In this document: piece by piece, positions 1 through 9,301 of the stretch
Numbering within the stretch: the first letter of the stretch is position 1
Layout: each line of letters starts with the position of its first letter
Source of the DNA: Flavobacteriales bacterium
GTDB lineage: Bacteria > Bacteroidota > Bacteroidia > UBA10329
NCBI GenBank assembly: GCA_020635495.1
Contig: JACJZQ010000016.1
Coordinates: 1 to 64,000 of the forward strand
Direction of reading: 5' to 3'
Length of the DNA: 64,000 nucleotides
Translations under genes and position numbers: made by a program
The notes under the pieces: generated by a model
Seen by the model: only the letters and a program-made list of their open reading frames with translations
The model's database searches: none
What the model was told of the DNA's origin: nothing

Positions 1-1764
1 GCAAGTCAGATGCAATCGTTCTCGTTTTACAAGGATTATTTCTCACTCGGGCAGCAGGCGTTTCTTGGTCCAATAAGTCCGAACAGCTGGAACAACTACT
101 TCTTCCATATTGAGGATACGCTGATGGTGGATCGGGATTCGATCATCATCATCAGTTATCAGCCCAAAAAGGGGAAGAAGTTCGATGCGTTGAAAGGTCA
201 ACTGCACATCAACATGACCGATTACGCGCTGATGAATGCCACGGCCAACGTGGTTGATGGCCAAGGTGTGGAGATAAAAGTGCAGCACAAGTACGAGAAG
301 TTGAATGGCGAAACATGGTTCCCCACGCAGTTGAATACCGATTTCAAGATGCTGGGATTGAACTTGGGCGGTTTTAACATAAAGGGAATTGGAACCACGT
401 TCAATCGCGAAGTTGATTTTTCGGAGAAGGTGAAGGCGACCGATATCAGCACCAATACGATGGAGCTCGATTCTAAGGCGCACAAAAAGGATTCGGTGTA
501 TTGGAGTGGTGAGCGCGAAACCCCTTTGAGCGACAAGGAAAAGCGCACGTACCATGTGATCGATAGCATTGGCAAGGAGATGAAATTGGACAGGCGCATC
601 AAGCTGCTGATCACGGCTGCCACAGGTCGATTTCCTATAGGGCCGATTGAGTTGGATCTGGACAAGATCATCGATTACAACGATTACGAAGGTTTCCGTT
701 TGGGAGTGGGTTTGCATACATCGCCCGACCTGATAAAGTGGGCCAATGTGGGAGGTTTTGTGGCTTATGGCTTTAAAGACAAGGAGATAAAGTATGGAGG
801 TGATGTGGAGTTTATTTTGCATCGGAATCTAGGGCTACAGCTTCGAGGCATGTACTACCATGATGTTAGAGAAATAGGTGCTCAGGAGTTACTAGTTGCA
901 GATAATCGATCACTTAGCCAGATGTTCGCAGATCTGGTCATTCAGCGAATGGATCTGATCAATGGATGGGAAGCAGGAGTGCGCATAAACCCATTGAGAG
1001 GTTGGCATTTTGAGGCTCAGTTCAGGTATCAGGACGAAGAAAGCAGGCACGGATACAGGTACGTTCCGGAAAACACCACGGATAGTCTCAATACGGCTCA
1101 ATATGCTGAAGTGCGACTCGGATTCCGATTTGCTCCGTTCGAAAAGAAAATGCGATTGGGAAACCGCGAGATCGTGCAAAACAAAGGAGCGGTAATTCTT
1201 TGGGCAACGGCCACCAAAGGGTTCACTGGTATCCTCAATTCAGATTATGATTATTGGAAATTGGATCTGATGCTTGAGGGCAAGTTCAGAATAAGGAAAC
1301 TGGGAATGGAGTACTGGCAATTAACTGCAGGTTGGATATCGGACCCAACTCCCTACCTCAAGATGTACACGCCAAAGTCAAATTATGATGATGCCATATC
1401 TCTGTTCTCTCCCAACTCATTCGAAACCATCAGGCCGAATGAGTTTTTGAACGAGCTATTTATTGGGCTTCATCATCGGCATAACTTCGGTTCTGTTAAA
1501 ACCGGCATCAAATGGATTCGTCCAGAGTTCAACTGGGCCAATAATTTCGGCATTGGTTGGCTTCAGAAACCAGAATTGCACACAGGTTTGGAGATTAAGG
1601 ACATGCGTAAGGGTTACTATGAGACGGGTTTGGTTATTGAAGACCTAATCAAGGTCAATCTTATCGGGATTGGTGGTGGTGTATTTTACCGCTACGGGGC
1701 GTATGCTTTTTCCAATCAATTTGACAATCTTGCGTTCAAACTCAGCATGAAGATCGGCTTCTGA
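1..1764 (+). CDS. DUF5686 family outer-membrane protein, 5' end outside the window
   Basis: This is the C-terminal 587 codons of a larger gene: the reading frame is open through base 1, so the first ATG at 10 is not a real start. The residues resemble the DUF5686 family of Bacteroidota, whose members are usually about 800 residues with an N-terminal CarboxypepD-regulatory domain that would lie upstream of the window. The visible part alternates short polar and aromatic strands and ends in a phenylalanine after a basic residue (KIGF), as expected of an outer-membrane beta-barrel. The molecular function of the family is unknown to me. Its stop overlaps the start of the next gene (TGATG at 1762-1766), so the two are probably co-transcribed and translationally coupled. 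Confidence 0.75.
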   Translation, partial: ASQMQSFSFYKDYFSLGQQAFLGPISPNSWNNYFFHIEDTLMVDRDSIIIISYQPKKGKKFDALKGQLHINMTDYALMNATANVVDGQGVEIKVQHKYEKLNGETWFPTQLNTDFKMLGLNLGGFNIKGIGTTFNREVDFSEKVKATDISTNTMELDSKAHKKDSVYWSGERETPLSDKEKRTYHVIDSIGKEMKLDRRIKLLITAATGRFPIGPIELDLDKIIDYNDYEGFRLGVGLHTSPDLIKWANVGGFVAYGFKDKEIKYGGDVEFILHRNLGLQLRGMYYHDVREIGAQELLVADNRSLSQMFADLVIQRMDLINGWEAGVRINPLRGWHFEAQFRYQDEESRHGYRYVPENTTDSLNTAQYAEVRLGFRFAPFEKKMRLGNREIVQNKGAVILWATATKGFTGILNSDYDYWKLDLMLEGKFRIRKLGMEYWQLTAGWISDPTPYLKMYTPKSNYDDAISLFSPNSFETIRPNEFLNELFIGLHHRHNFGSVKTGIKWIRPEFNWANNFGIGWLQKPELHTGLEIKDMRKGYYETGLVIEDLIKVNLIGIGGGVFYRYGAYAFSNQFDNLAFKLSMKIGF

Positions 1765-2471
1765 TGGCCCAGAAAAGCATCGGTTTGAAAGTGAAAGCCC
1801 CTGAAAATGGTGGCAGAAGATTGGTGATAACCGATATTCATGGATGCGCCAACACCTTTGACAAGCTGCTTAACAAGGTTGGCCTCAACCAGAACGATCA
1901 ACTTTTTTTACTGGGAGATTACATCAACCGTGGCCCTAGAAGTAAGCAGGTAATTGACCAGATACTTCAGCTAAAGGAAGACGATTTCAACGTTTTCTGC
2001 CTGATGGGAAATCACGAAGAAACATTGCTTCATCTGTTGTTTGAGAGTCCGGAAGAGCTTCGAATGCTTCTAAAATCCAGAAAGTCGCTGAATCTGCTCA
2101 ACAAGCGTGGTTTTGTGCGTAAGCGGTTTGTGCAGTTTTTCAGAGAGCTGGCTTATTACATCAAACTCGAAGATCATTTTTTGGTCCATGCGGGCTTCAA
2201 TATGAAAATTGATAAACCGCTGACCGATGTGCATGCCATGTGCTGGACCAGGAATTTTCAGATCGAGAAACCATACAAAGGCCGACAGATATTGTTCGGG
2301 CATACGCCTACCAAATTGTCGAAGATCAGGTTGCAGCTAGAGCAGGAATCTCCGTATGTCTGCTTGGACAACGGTTGTTCGCACACCTATCTGGGCAAGG
2401 AATACGGCCGATTGCTGTGCTACGATATTGACAGCCGAGAGCTTTTCAAGCAGAAGAACATCGATCAGTAA
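1764..2471 (+). CDS. Calcineurin-like metallophosphoesterase, PP1-type serine/threonine phosphatase family
   Basis: This 235-residue cytoplasmic enzyme has the metallophosphoesterase signature in order: D24-I-H26 in TDIHG, G51-D52 in GDYINRG, G82-N83-H84-E85, then a histidine in the VHAGF segment and another in FGHTP. These residues bind two metal ions in the PPP phosphatase family. Length and motif spacing match the bacterial PP1-like proteins (PrpA/ApaH-related), whose substrates may be phosphoproteins or diadenosine polyphosphates; the sequence alone does not decide. It starts inside the stop of the DUF5686 gene. Its 3' end overlaps the convergent barrel gene by 7 bases. Confidence 0.88.
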   Translation: MAQKSIGLKVKAPENGGRRLVITDIHGCANTFDKLLNKVGLNQNDQLFLLGDYINRGPRSKQVIDQILQLKEDDFNVFCLMGNHEETLLHLLFESPEELRMLLKSRKSLNLLNKRGFVRKRFVQFFRELAYYIKLEDHFLVHAGFNMKIDKPLTDVHAMCWTRNFQIEKPYKGRQILFGHTPTKLSKIRLQLEQESPYVCLDNGCSHTYLGKEYGRLLCYDIDSRELFKQKNIDQ

Positions 2472-3100
2472 AAACTGAAGCCCACGCTGAGCAGCAGCCT
2501 GTGGTAGCTATCCTTCAACTCCGGCCCGAAGGCATCCACACTTGTCAATCCTTCAGAACGATTCCACGCATTCATGAACTGGTAGCCCAATGAGCCATTC
2601 AGTACGGCATGCTCGCCCAACTTAATGCCTATACCGATCTCAGGTTCGGCATACACGCCATCCCACGTGTAGGCTTCCGTACTGTAAATACTGAGCACAT
2701 CTTCGGGTAGAATATGGTTGTACCCGCCCTTCAGTCCGAGATAAGGCCTCAATTTTGCTTTGGTGAAATGAACTCTCGCATGCCCGAAAACTGAAACGTG
2801 GTGTTGGTATGGGTTGTCGTCATCTCCCGGTTGGTACATATATCCTAAACCAGGGCCAATGAAGAAGATCTTTCCCACTAGAATTCCGAAGGAGGAATTG
2901 ACCCTTGGAGAAGGCACTTTGTAACCGGCAACTTCCAACTCTGCTTCTCCTTCCGCCAATGAGTTGACCTGCGTGGTTTTTCCCAATTGAAAGCCCACGG
3001 TGGCCTCAGTTATGTTACAGAACTTGACCAACTTGTCCTGACCGTGAACTGTGGCACTTAGCAATAATGCCGCGGTCAAAATGAGAGAATATCGTTTCAT
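2465..3100 (-). CDS. Small outer-membrane beta-barrel protein (porin-like family)
   Basis: The 211-residue product begins with a clear signal peptide (MKRY, a leucine/alanine-rich core, then VHGQ, a typical cleavage context in this phylum). The mature part is made of alternating amphipathic strands such as GYMYQPG, HVSVFGHARVHF and LRPYLGLKGGYN. The terminal motif LLLSVGFSFY ends in an aromatic residue, the usual beta-barrel assembly signal. This places it in the generic OmpA-like/porin barrel group, with no visible enzymatic motif and no assigned substrate. It is monocistronic as far as can be seen and convergent with the phosphoesterase. Confidence 0.75.
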   Translation of the reverse strand: MKRYSLILTAALLLSATVHGQDKLVKFCNITEATVGFQLGKTTQVNSLAEGEAELEVAGYKVPSPRVNSSFGILVGKIFFIGPGLGYMYQPGDDDNPYQHHVSVFGHARVHFTKAKLRPYLGLKGGYNHILPEDVLSIYSTEAYTWDGVYAEPEIGIGIKLGEHAVLNGSLGYQFMNAWNRSEGLTSVDAFGPELKDSYHRLLLSVGFSFY

Positions 3101-3280
3101 CTTGTTTGATTTTGACGATTGTAGACGTTAAAACGCCCACAGCTATACGATATTATGAAAATGATGTGCTGCCGCGAGGGTGGCATCCTTCAAAGAATCA
3201 CCAACTCCATGTGAACAAGTGGGTACCTTACATGCTCAATGTCAAGAATTCGTTAAAAACTTAAGTTGTCAGAATGTTGA

Positions 3281-3312
3281 TTGGTACATGCTGAAAGTAA
3301 CGGCTACATTTG
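3281..3312 (+). promoter_or_regulatory. Bacteroidota-type promoter for the lamin-tail/TonB/endonuclease unit
   Basis: A -7 element TACATTTG (3305-3312) fits the Bacteroidota consensus TAnnTTTG. A TTGG lies at 3281-3284, about 20 bases upstream, as the -33 element. Transcription would begin near 3319, a short leader before the ATG at 3333. This is why I reject the longer GTG-initiated reading from 3180. Confidence 0.6.
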
Positions 3313-3332
3313 CGCCTCAATTAGAAAATGTC

Positions 3333-4241
3333 ATGAAGAAAATTCTACTCTCTGCAATTGCAATTATTGCTTCAAACGCGCTGATAGCTCAAGATTGTTC
3401 GGAGCTTTTTATCTCTGAATATGTGGTTGGTTCTGGAAACAACAGAGCCTTGGAACTTTACAATCCTACCAACGCCCCCATAGATCTTAATGGCTACCAA
3501 GTAGGTAGATTCAGAGATGGATCGGGAACACCGATGTTGTTAGACCTCTCAGGTACAATAGGAGCTTATTCTACTTACGTGATCGTTGTTGATAAGAGAG
3601 ACCCTAACGGAACTGGTTTTGAGGAGCCAGTTGATATGGCGCTTCAGGCAGTTGCGGATACGTTCGTGAACCCAGTTTATGTTCAGGCAAATTCTCCGTT
3701 TTACTTCAATGGAGATGATGCGGTGCCATTGACCAAAGGAGATGGAACCGTGTTGGTTGATGTATTGGGAAGAATTGGCGAAGACCCGGGAACAGCTTGG
3801 GCCGATGCCAACGGAACTTGGTGGACAACCGATAAAACGTTGGTTAGAAAAGCATCTATTCTGAAAGGAGACACTGATGGTTTGGATGAGTTCTTACCAG
3901 AGGTAGAGTGGGACAGCTTGCCAGAAGACACTTTCACAGAACTAGGATGGCACAATTGCGATTGCCAAACAATGAGTGTTGGTGAGAACGAGGTGAACAA
4001 ATTCAACCTATTTCCTAACCCAGCAACTGATAAACACTTGATGGTTTCAGCTTCGCAAGAATTGAAACAGATAGAGGTGTTCAACATTCTTGGTCAGGAA
4101 GCGGCAAGAGTAACGTTTGACGACAAGCACACAAGTACCCACAAATTGGAACTTGACGACCTTTCTACAGGAATTTACGTGGTACGCGTTGCGATGAAAA
4201 ACGGAGCGGTGCTATCTCGTAAAGTGATGATCGGAAAGTAA
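3333..4241 (+). CDS. Secreted lamin-tail domain protein with T9SS sorting domain
   Basis: From the ATG at 3333 the product has 302 residues: a signal peptide (MKKILLSAIAIIA..LIAQ), an LTD (lamin-tail) domain of about 200 residues beginning CSELFISEYVVGSGNNRALELYNPT, and a C-terminal T9SS type A sorting domain (FNLFPNPATD, then TGIYVVRV, ending RKVMIGK). The protein would therefore be exported to the surface or medium. LTD domains often accompany secreted nucleases and phosphatases in bacteria, which fits the endonuclease gene two positions downstream. The leader between 3180 and 3332 contains the promoter, so the earlier in-frame GTG is not used. The next gene follows after 13 bases. Confidence 0.85.
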   Translation: MKKILLSAIAIIASNALIAQDCSELFISEYVVGSGNNRALELYNPTNAPIDLNGYQVGRFRDGSGTPMLLDLSGTIGAYSTYVIVVDKRDPNGTGFEEPVDMALQAVADTFVNPVYVQANSPFYFNGDDAVPLTKGDGTVLVDVLGRIGEDPGTAWADANGTWWTTDKTLVRKASILKGDTDGLDEFLPEVEWDSLPEDTFTELGWHNCDCQTMSVGENEVNKFNLFPNPATDKHLMVSASQELKQIEVFNILGQEAARVTFDDKHTSTHKLELDDLSTGIYVVRVAMKNGAVLSRKVMIGK

Positions 4242-4254
4242 TTTCCACTTCTTC

Positions 4255-7014
4255 ATGAGAAGATTTACACTGATCTTATTTGCGGTTATGCTGACCGCAG
4301 TTGCTGCACACGCTCAGAAAACGCGCATTTATGGTGTGGTAAAGGACGCGAGTTCTGCAGAGCCGCTCATATCTGCCAATGTGGTCTATGCAGAGGGCAA
4401 AGGGGTAGTTACAGATTTGGATGGTAGATACTTTTTTGATGTGGAAAATGGCGATTACACCATTCAGGTTACCTACATCGGTTATGAGTCTAAAAGCCAA
4501 ACGGTAAAGGCAAATGGAGGTCAGCTGGAATTGAACTTTGGGCTGTCGACCATAACACTGAATGAGGTCAAGGTTGTGGCAGATATTGCCTTGGACAGAG
4601 AAACGCCCGTGGCCTTCTCCAATATTGAACCAGCCAAGATCAAGCAAGAGTTGTCCTCTCAGGAAATACCCATGTTGTTGAACTCAACGCCAGGGGTTTA
4701 CGCTACACAACAGGGCGGTGGTGCTGGGGATGCCCGCGTAACCATCAGGGGTTTCTCGCAACGTAACATCTCGGTACAGATAGATGGCGTTCCGATGAAT
4801 GACATGGAAAATGGCTGGGTGTATTGGAGCAACTGGTTTGGTTTGGATGGAGTAACCCAGCGAATTCAGGTTCAGAGGGGTCTTGGTGCCAGCAAGCTTT
4901 CCATCCCGGCAGTGGGCGGTAGCATGAATATCATCACCTCGGGTATCACGTCTAAAAGATCTACCGAGATCAATCTGACGGTTGGAAACAACGGTCTTAT
5001 CAGAACCAACATCAGTTACAATTCTGGTCGTTTGCCAAAAGGCTGGGGTGTAACAGCGGCCTTTGCTTATGATAGGCAGAATGGTTGGGTAGACGCCACA
5101 TGGGCCAGTCGGTTCTTCTACTTCGTGAAACTGCAGAAACAGATCGGCAATCACACGTTGAGTGTTTCTGGAATGGGCGCTCCGCAAGAACGCGGACAAC
5201 GTAGCTGGATGCAACCAATTTTCATGTACGATAGAGATTACGCAGCATCTCTAGGTGTGGACCTGGATCATACCTCTGTAACGTCTAATCCGCTTTACGG
5301 GAATTATGGCACACGCTACAATCAGCAGTGGGGAAACATCATCAGAAATAGATATGATTCCAATGCCATGATGGAGCAGCAAAACGTTGCTGTTAACTTT
5401 TACCACAAGCCCATTTTCAACTTCAAGCACTTTTGGGCCAAAGACAAATGGGCGGTCTCCAATATCATTTACGGATCATTTGGAAAAGGTGGCGGAACCC
5501 AACTAAGAGGAAATACGGCAGCGTTTGATGCATACGGGCAATACGATCTCACCGCGCTGTACTCTGAGAACATTACAGGAACGCAGTTTGTGCCACCGTT
5601 TGATACCAGCGCTGTCAATGATACCAGCCAGTACAAGTCTCGCAACTTCATTCTGGCCAACATGAACAACCATTATTGGTACGGATTGCTTTCTACGGTC
5701 AATCACAAATTCAATAGTGCTTGGGATTTGGCTGTGGGTGTTGACTTCAGATCATTCTGGGTTGAGAGATACAGTACTCCTTACGATCTTCTTGGTGGAG
5801 ATTATGCGGTGATAAACCCAACCACGATGCAGGGAGATCTTTTTGATCCTTCAGACAATGTAAAACGTGAAGGAGATGTTGCCGGATACCGCGCCAACAC
5901 CAACGTTTACACCGCAGGAGTTTTCGCACAGTTGGAATATTCGAAAGACAAGATATCTGGATTCATCAGTCTTTCTGGTGCCAACAACTCGTACAAGCGT
6001 TCTGATCAATATAGAAAGCGAGACTTGGTGCTTTCAGACACTACCTACCTCCAAGCGCTTGGAATCAACGATACCATAGTGCACAACGGGCAGAGCTACA
6101 CGCACCAAAGCAGCGAAGCCAGAATTGCCACAACAGACTGGATTCACTTTCAGGGTGGAACAGCCAAAATGGGTGTCAATTACAACTTCAACAGCCACAT
6201 GAATGTGTTTGTGAATGGTGGAGTTTTCTTCCGTCCGCCAACAATTTCTGATGTTTATGCGGGCACCAGTTTCAACATTGTAGAAGGAGTTACAACAGAG
6301 CTTGCTTGGGGTGTTGAGTTGGGCTATTCGGTCAAGTACCCACGTTGGGCGGCCAATCTTAACCTGTACAGAACAACTTGGGAGAACCGACCGGTTAAAA
6401 CCACTGTGCCCATTGGGGGAACGCCAACCACCATCAACATCCCGAATCTAGGTTCAGTACACCAAGGCGTTGAGGTTGATGCGGTTTACAAAACACCTTG
6501 GTTCTTTGATATTGAAGGTCTGATATCATACGGAGATTGGCGTTGGAAAGGAAAAGCGTTGGCCTACTATTATCAGGATGGGAATGATGTTCCGATAGAT
6601 TCTGTTGATGTTGATGCAGACGGTGTTCATGTTGGCGATGCGGCACAGTTTCAGGTTGCAGGAAGTATCAAGATCAAGCCGGTTAAAGATGTCTACATCA
6701 AAGGCCAGATCACTTATTTCGATAATTACTTCTCCAACTTTAACCCGCTGGATTTGCAAGGTGGCAATCGCGGTCGCGACTCTTGGAAAGTACCTTCTTA
6801 CTATTTGTTGGATATCCACGCAGGGTGGACCATCAAACTCAAAAAGATGGATGTCATTCTTCGCGCTAGCGTATTGAATGTTCTGAACAAAACCTACATC
6901 TCTGATGCCGATAACAACTCAGTCTCCGGAACGCAATCTTTTGATGCCACTGCAGCGCAGGTATTTATGGGTCAGGGCAGAAGGTGGACCGCCACCGTTG
7001 GCATAAAATTCTAA
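4255..7014 (+). CDS. TonB-dependent receptor with N-terminal CarboxypepD-regulatory domain
   Basis: This is a 919-residue outer-membrane receptor. After the signal peptide (MRRFTLILFAVMLTAVAAHAQ) comes a beta-sandwich regulatory domain (about 24-110, IYGVVKDASSAEPL to a glycine-rich IGYES). The plug domain follows (about 120-240, with STPGVYATQQGGG, RVTIRGFSQRN and VQRGLGASKLS), then a long 22-strand barrel ending in an aromatic residue (TATVGIKF). It would import a large ligand energised by TonB. It lacks a SusD partner next door, so it is not a classical SusCD pair. It sits 13 bases after the lamin-tail gene and 3 bases before the endonuclease gene. I infer that its ligand is an extracellular-DNA or phosphate-containing breakdown product. 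Confidence 0.93.
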   Translation: MRRFTLILFAVMLTAVAAHAQKTRIYGVVKDASSAEPLISANVVYAEGKGVVTDLDGRYFFDVENGDYTIQVTYIGYESKSQTVKANGGQLELNFGLSTITLNEVKVVADIALDRETPVAFSNIEPAKIKQELSSQEIPMLLNSTPGVYATQQGGGAGDARVTIRGFSQRNISVQIDGVPMNDMENGWVYWSNWFGLDGVTQRIQVQRGLGASKLSIPAVGGSMNIITSGITSKRSTEINLTVGNNGLIRTNISYNSGRLPKGWGVTAAFAYDRQNGWVDATWASRFFYFVKLQKQIGNHTLSVSGMGAPQERGQRSWMQPIFMYDRDYAASLGVDLDHTSVTSNPLYGNYGTRYNQQWGNIIRNRYDSNAMMEQQNVAVNFYHKPIFNFKHFWAKDKWAVSNIIYGSFGKGGGTQLRGNTAAFDAYGQYDLTALYSENITGTQFVPPFDTSAVNDTSQYKSRNFILANMNNHYWYGLLSTVNHKFNSAWDLAVGVDFRSFWVERYSTPYDLLGGDYAVINPTTMQGDLFDPSDNVKREGDVAGYRANTNVYTAGVFAQLEYSKDKISGFISLSGANNSYKRSDQYRKRDLVLSDTTYLQALGINDTIVHNGQSYTHQSSEARIATTDWIHFQGGTAKMGVNYNFNSHMNVFVNGGVFFRPPTISDVYAGTSFNIVEGVTTELAWGVELGYSVKYPRWAANLNLYRTTWENRPVKTTVPIGGTPTTINIPNLGSVHQGVEVDAVYKTPWFFDIEGLISYGDWRWKGKALAYYYQDGNDVPIDSVDVDADGVHVGDAAQFQVAGSIKIKPVKDVYIKGQITYFDNYFSNFNPLDLQGGNRGRDSWKVPSYYLLDIHAGWTIKLKKMDVILRASVLNVLNKTYISDADNNSVSGTQSFDATAAQVFMGQGRRWTATVGIKF

Positions 7015-7017
7015 TCG

Positions 7018-9246
7018 ATGAAAATGAAAATCCTATGTACAGTATTGCTTGGCTCTATGGTGAGCGCAAGTGCTTTTGGTCAGGCAGCATTGCCAACCGG
7101 GTGGAACTTTGACGACCTACAGCCGGACGGTTGGACGGAGGAACTTTCTGCCAACCCAGGAAACACCCGTTACACCAACGGGTCTGTTGGAGCAGCCTGC
7201 CGTTTGGATGGAGATGACGAGTACGTGATGGTCCATTTCAGCGATGTTTGTGGAGGCGTTACCTACGAAATTAAAGCTCAGGGAACGGCATCAAATGACA
7301 TTTTCAGCATTCAAGAATCTGTTGATGGAACAGTGTGGACAGACTTGCGTGTATTGATGTCTGCTGACATAGCCGCAACGGCCAATGCGTACGTGCAGTT
7401 CACGGATTTGCCGCAGGCAACAAGCAGATACATTCGGTGGTATTTCACCGAGAAGCAAAGTGGAAGAAACATTGCCTTGGATGAAATTGAGCTGATTGCT
7501 CAAGTGCCGACTTCGGAAGAAGAGATCGGTGTTTCTTCTGGAGGTGATCCTGTGGTGAACAACTCCACTTTTGTAATAGGGAATGTGGCCAGCACAACCT
7601 TTACTATTGAGAATGTAAACCTCGCAGGAGGCGACACACTTACCATTTCCAACATGCAGATAAGCGGACCGAATGCGAGTGAGTTCACGGTATCGGGTGT
7701 TAGCACTCCGTTTGATGTTCAGGCCGCTGGCACAGTCAACTTCAACGTAGATTTCAGCACGGTCATGACCGGTTCTCGGTTTGCAACGCTTACCTTAACA
7801 AACGATGATGCCAATGGCGATGAGACCAGCTTCGTTATCAACCTCTACGGAATTGGAGGAAGTTTTGCCACTGAGCCAACAGCGCAGCCAGATTTGCAGA
7901 TCGATCAGCCAATGACGTATTTCTATGAGGTGCAACTGCAAGCTCCGGTAGTGGCTGCAGAGAAATACATTGTAACCCGTGGAGTGAACACCACAACGCT
8001 GGCCACGCCTGTTGATGGAGAAACGTACGTCAAAGGAGATTACATCGATGCCAATACGCAGGTCATTCATGTTGGGCCAGCAGGCACGTTCAAGCCAAAG
8101 TATATTGTTGCTGGAACTTCCTTTTATCACGAAGCTTATTCTGTAAACGGACCGGAGGGATATGAGAATTACCTCACTACAAATCCTCCCACTTTTCCTA
8201 TCGTAACTCCTAATGATCATATTGGGAATTATTACGATGGGGTCGACCCTTCTTCAACCTCATTCCTTTCGGATCTTCAGACCAGAATAAGTCAGAATTA
8301 CGACCAGGTATTCTACAGCAATTATGCGCCAGTAATGATTGAGAAGTTCGCTTCGCGCGATACAACCGGGGGACAAACCGTAATTACCGGAGTGTATTCT
8401 GGGTATAAGCACATCTACACTGGACCATTTTTCTACGATGTTTTAAGCAGAGAGCATTCTTGGCCACATAGCTGGATGCCAACTTTCCCAGACGAAGAAG
8501 GAATGGAGTATTCGGATCTGCACAATCTTTTCCCAGCCCATCAAGACAATGCCAACGCAGTTAGAAGTAATCGTCCGTTAGGGGAAGTTACTTCTGTGGA
8601 AAGCACATTTGGTGATGCACAGTATGGAGATAATGCAGCAGGTCAGCGGGTTTACGAACCAAGAGACCAGCACAAAGGAGATGCTGCCAGAGCCATTTTT
8701 TACATGGCTGTGAAGTGGAACGGAACGGGTGGATCTTGGGAACTTCCAAACCCGATCGATTTCATCGTTCAATATGGTCAAGATCAGGATGTGTTGAAGC
8801 AATGGCATTGGCAAGACCCGCCAGATGCTTGGGAAATTGCCCGCAACGACTTCATTGAAAGTGAGCAAGGTAACCGTAACCCATTTGTTGATAGTGTGAA
8901 CTGGGTGTGCTACATCGATTTCGAAACGTTGACCTACATTGGCGAGCAAACAACGCCTTGCACAGTTACACCTGATGGAATTGAAGAGCAATTAGCAGGT
9001 GATTTCTCTATCTCTCCGAACCCAACAGATGGTGTGGCTGCTTTGAATCTGAACCTGAAAGACGCACAGGAGTTGACGATAAACATAGTTGACATTACTG
9101 GAAGAGCCGTTTCAACCAGAGCCAAGAATTTCAATGTTGGAACGTCTCGCGAGATGCTGGACCTATCAAATCTTGACGCTGGAATTTACCATGTTGTTCT
9201 TCATGGCGAAAATGGAAGAACTGCTTTGAAAGTGGTTCTACAGTAA
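7018..9246 (+). CDS. T9SS-exported endonuclease I family nuclease
   Basis: The product has 742 residues. It has a signal peptide (ending ASAFGQ), an N-terminal beta-sandwich segment (about 20-165), a choice-of-anchor D-like immunoglobulin domain (about 170-285, GDTLTISNMQISGPNASEF), an endonuclease I domain (about 400-650) and a T9SS type A tail (ISPNPTDGV ... LDAGIYHVVL). The nuclease core shows REHSWPHSW, then YSDLHNLFPAHQDNANAVRSNRPLGEV, which carries the family's histidine and asparagine metal/active-site residues. The family degrades DNA and sometimes RNA without sequence preference. Secretion plus the adjacent TonB receptor suggests DNA scavenging rather than defence. It is followed by a strong terminator. 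Confidence 0.9.
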   Translation: MKMKILCTVLLGSMVSASAFGQAALPTGWNFDDLQPDGWTEELSANPGNTRYTNGSVGAACRLDGDDEYVMVHFSDVCGGVTYEIKAQGTASNDIFSIQESVDGTVWTDLRVLMSADIAATANAYVQFTDLPQATSRYIRWYFTEKQSGRNIALDEIELIAQVPTSEEEIGVSSGGDPVVNNSTFVIGNVASTTFTIENVNLAGGDTLTISNMQISGPNASEFTVSGVSTPFDVQAAGTVNFNVDFSTVMTGSRFATLTLTNDDANGDETSFVINLYGIGGSFATEPTAQPDLQIDQPMTYFYEVQLQAPVVAAEKYIVTRGVNTTTLATPVDGETYVKGDYIDANTQVIHVGPAGTFKPKYIVAGTSFYHEAYSVNGPEGYENYLTTNPPTFPIVTPNDHIGNYYDGVDPSSTSFLSDLQTRISQNYDQVFYSNYAPVMIEKFASRDTTGGQTVITGVYSGYKHIYTGPFFYDVLSREHSWPHSWMPTFPDEEGMEYSDLHNLFPAHQDNANAVRSNRPLGEVTSVESTFGDAQYGDNAAGQRVYEPRDQHKGDAARAIFYMAVKWNGTGGSWELPNPIDFIVQYGQDQDVLKQWHWQDPPDAWEIARNDFIESEQGNRNPFVDSVNWVCYIDFETLTYIGEQTTPCTVTPDGIEEQLAGDFSISPNPTDGVAALNLNLKDAQELTINIVDITGRAVSTRAKNFNVGTSREMLDLSNLDAGIYHVVLHGENGRTALKVVLQ

Positions 9247-9267
9247 GCGAAACAGAAAAAACCAAGA

Positions 9268-9298
9268 AGCCGTTGATTGAAAGATCAGCGGCTTTTTT
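9268..9298. terminator. Strong hairpin terminator, probably bidirectional
   Basis: The arms AGCCGTTGAT and ATCAGCGGCT pair over 10 positions with one G-U, around a 6-base loop, and are followed by six T. An A-rich run on the other side (9256-9262) would serve as the U-tract for the convergent hydrolase gene, so the element probably terminates both transcripts. Confidence 0.85.
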
Positions 9299-9301
9299 GG
9301 T

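Noticed and set aside
222..822. Long minus-strand open frames opposite the DUF5686 gene
   Set aside because: They oppose a gene with clear family residues, have no recognisable motif, and arise from codon bias on the coding strand.
3180..3332. GTG-started extension of the lamin-tail gene
   Set aside because: It contains the promoter (3281-3312), is followed by a clean signal peptide at ATG 3333, and the added 51 residues look random.
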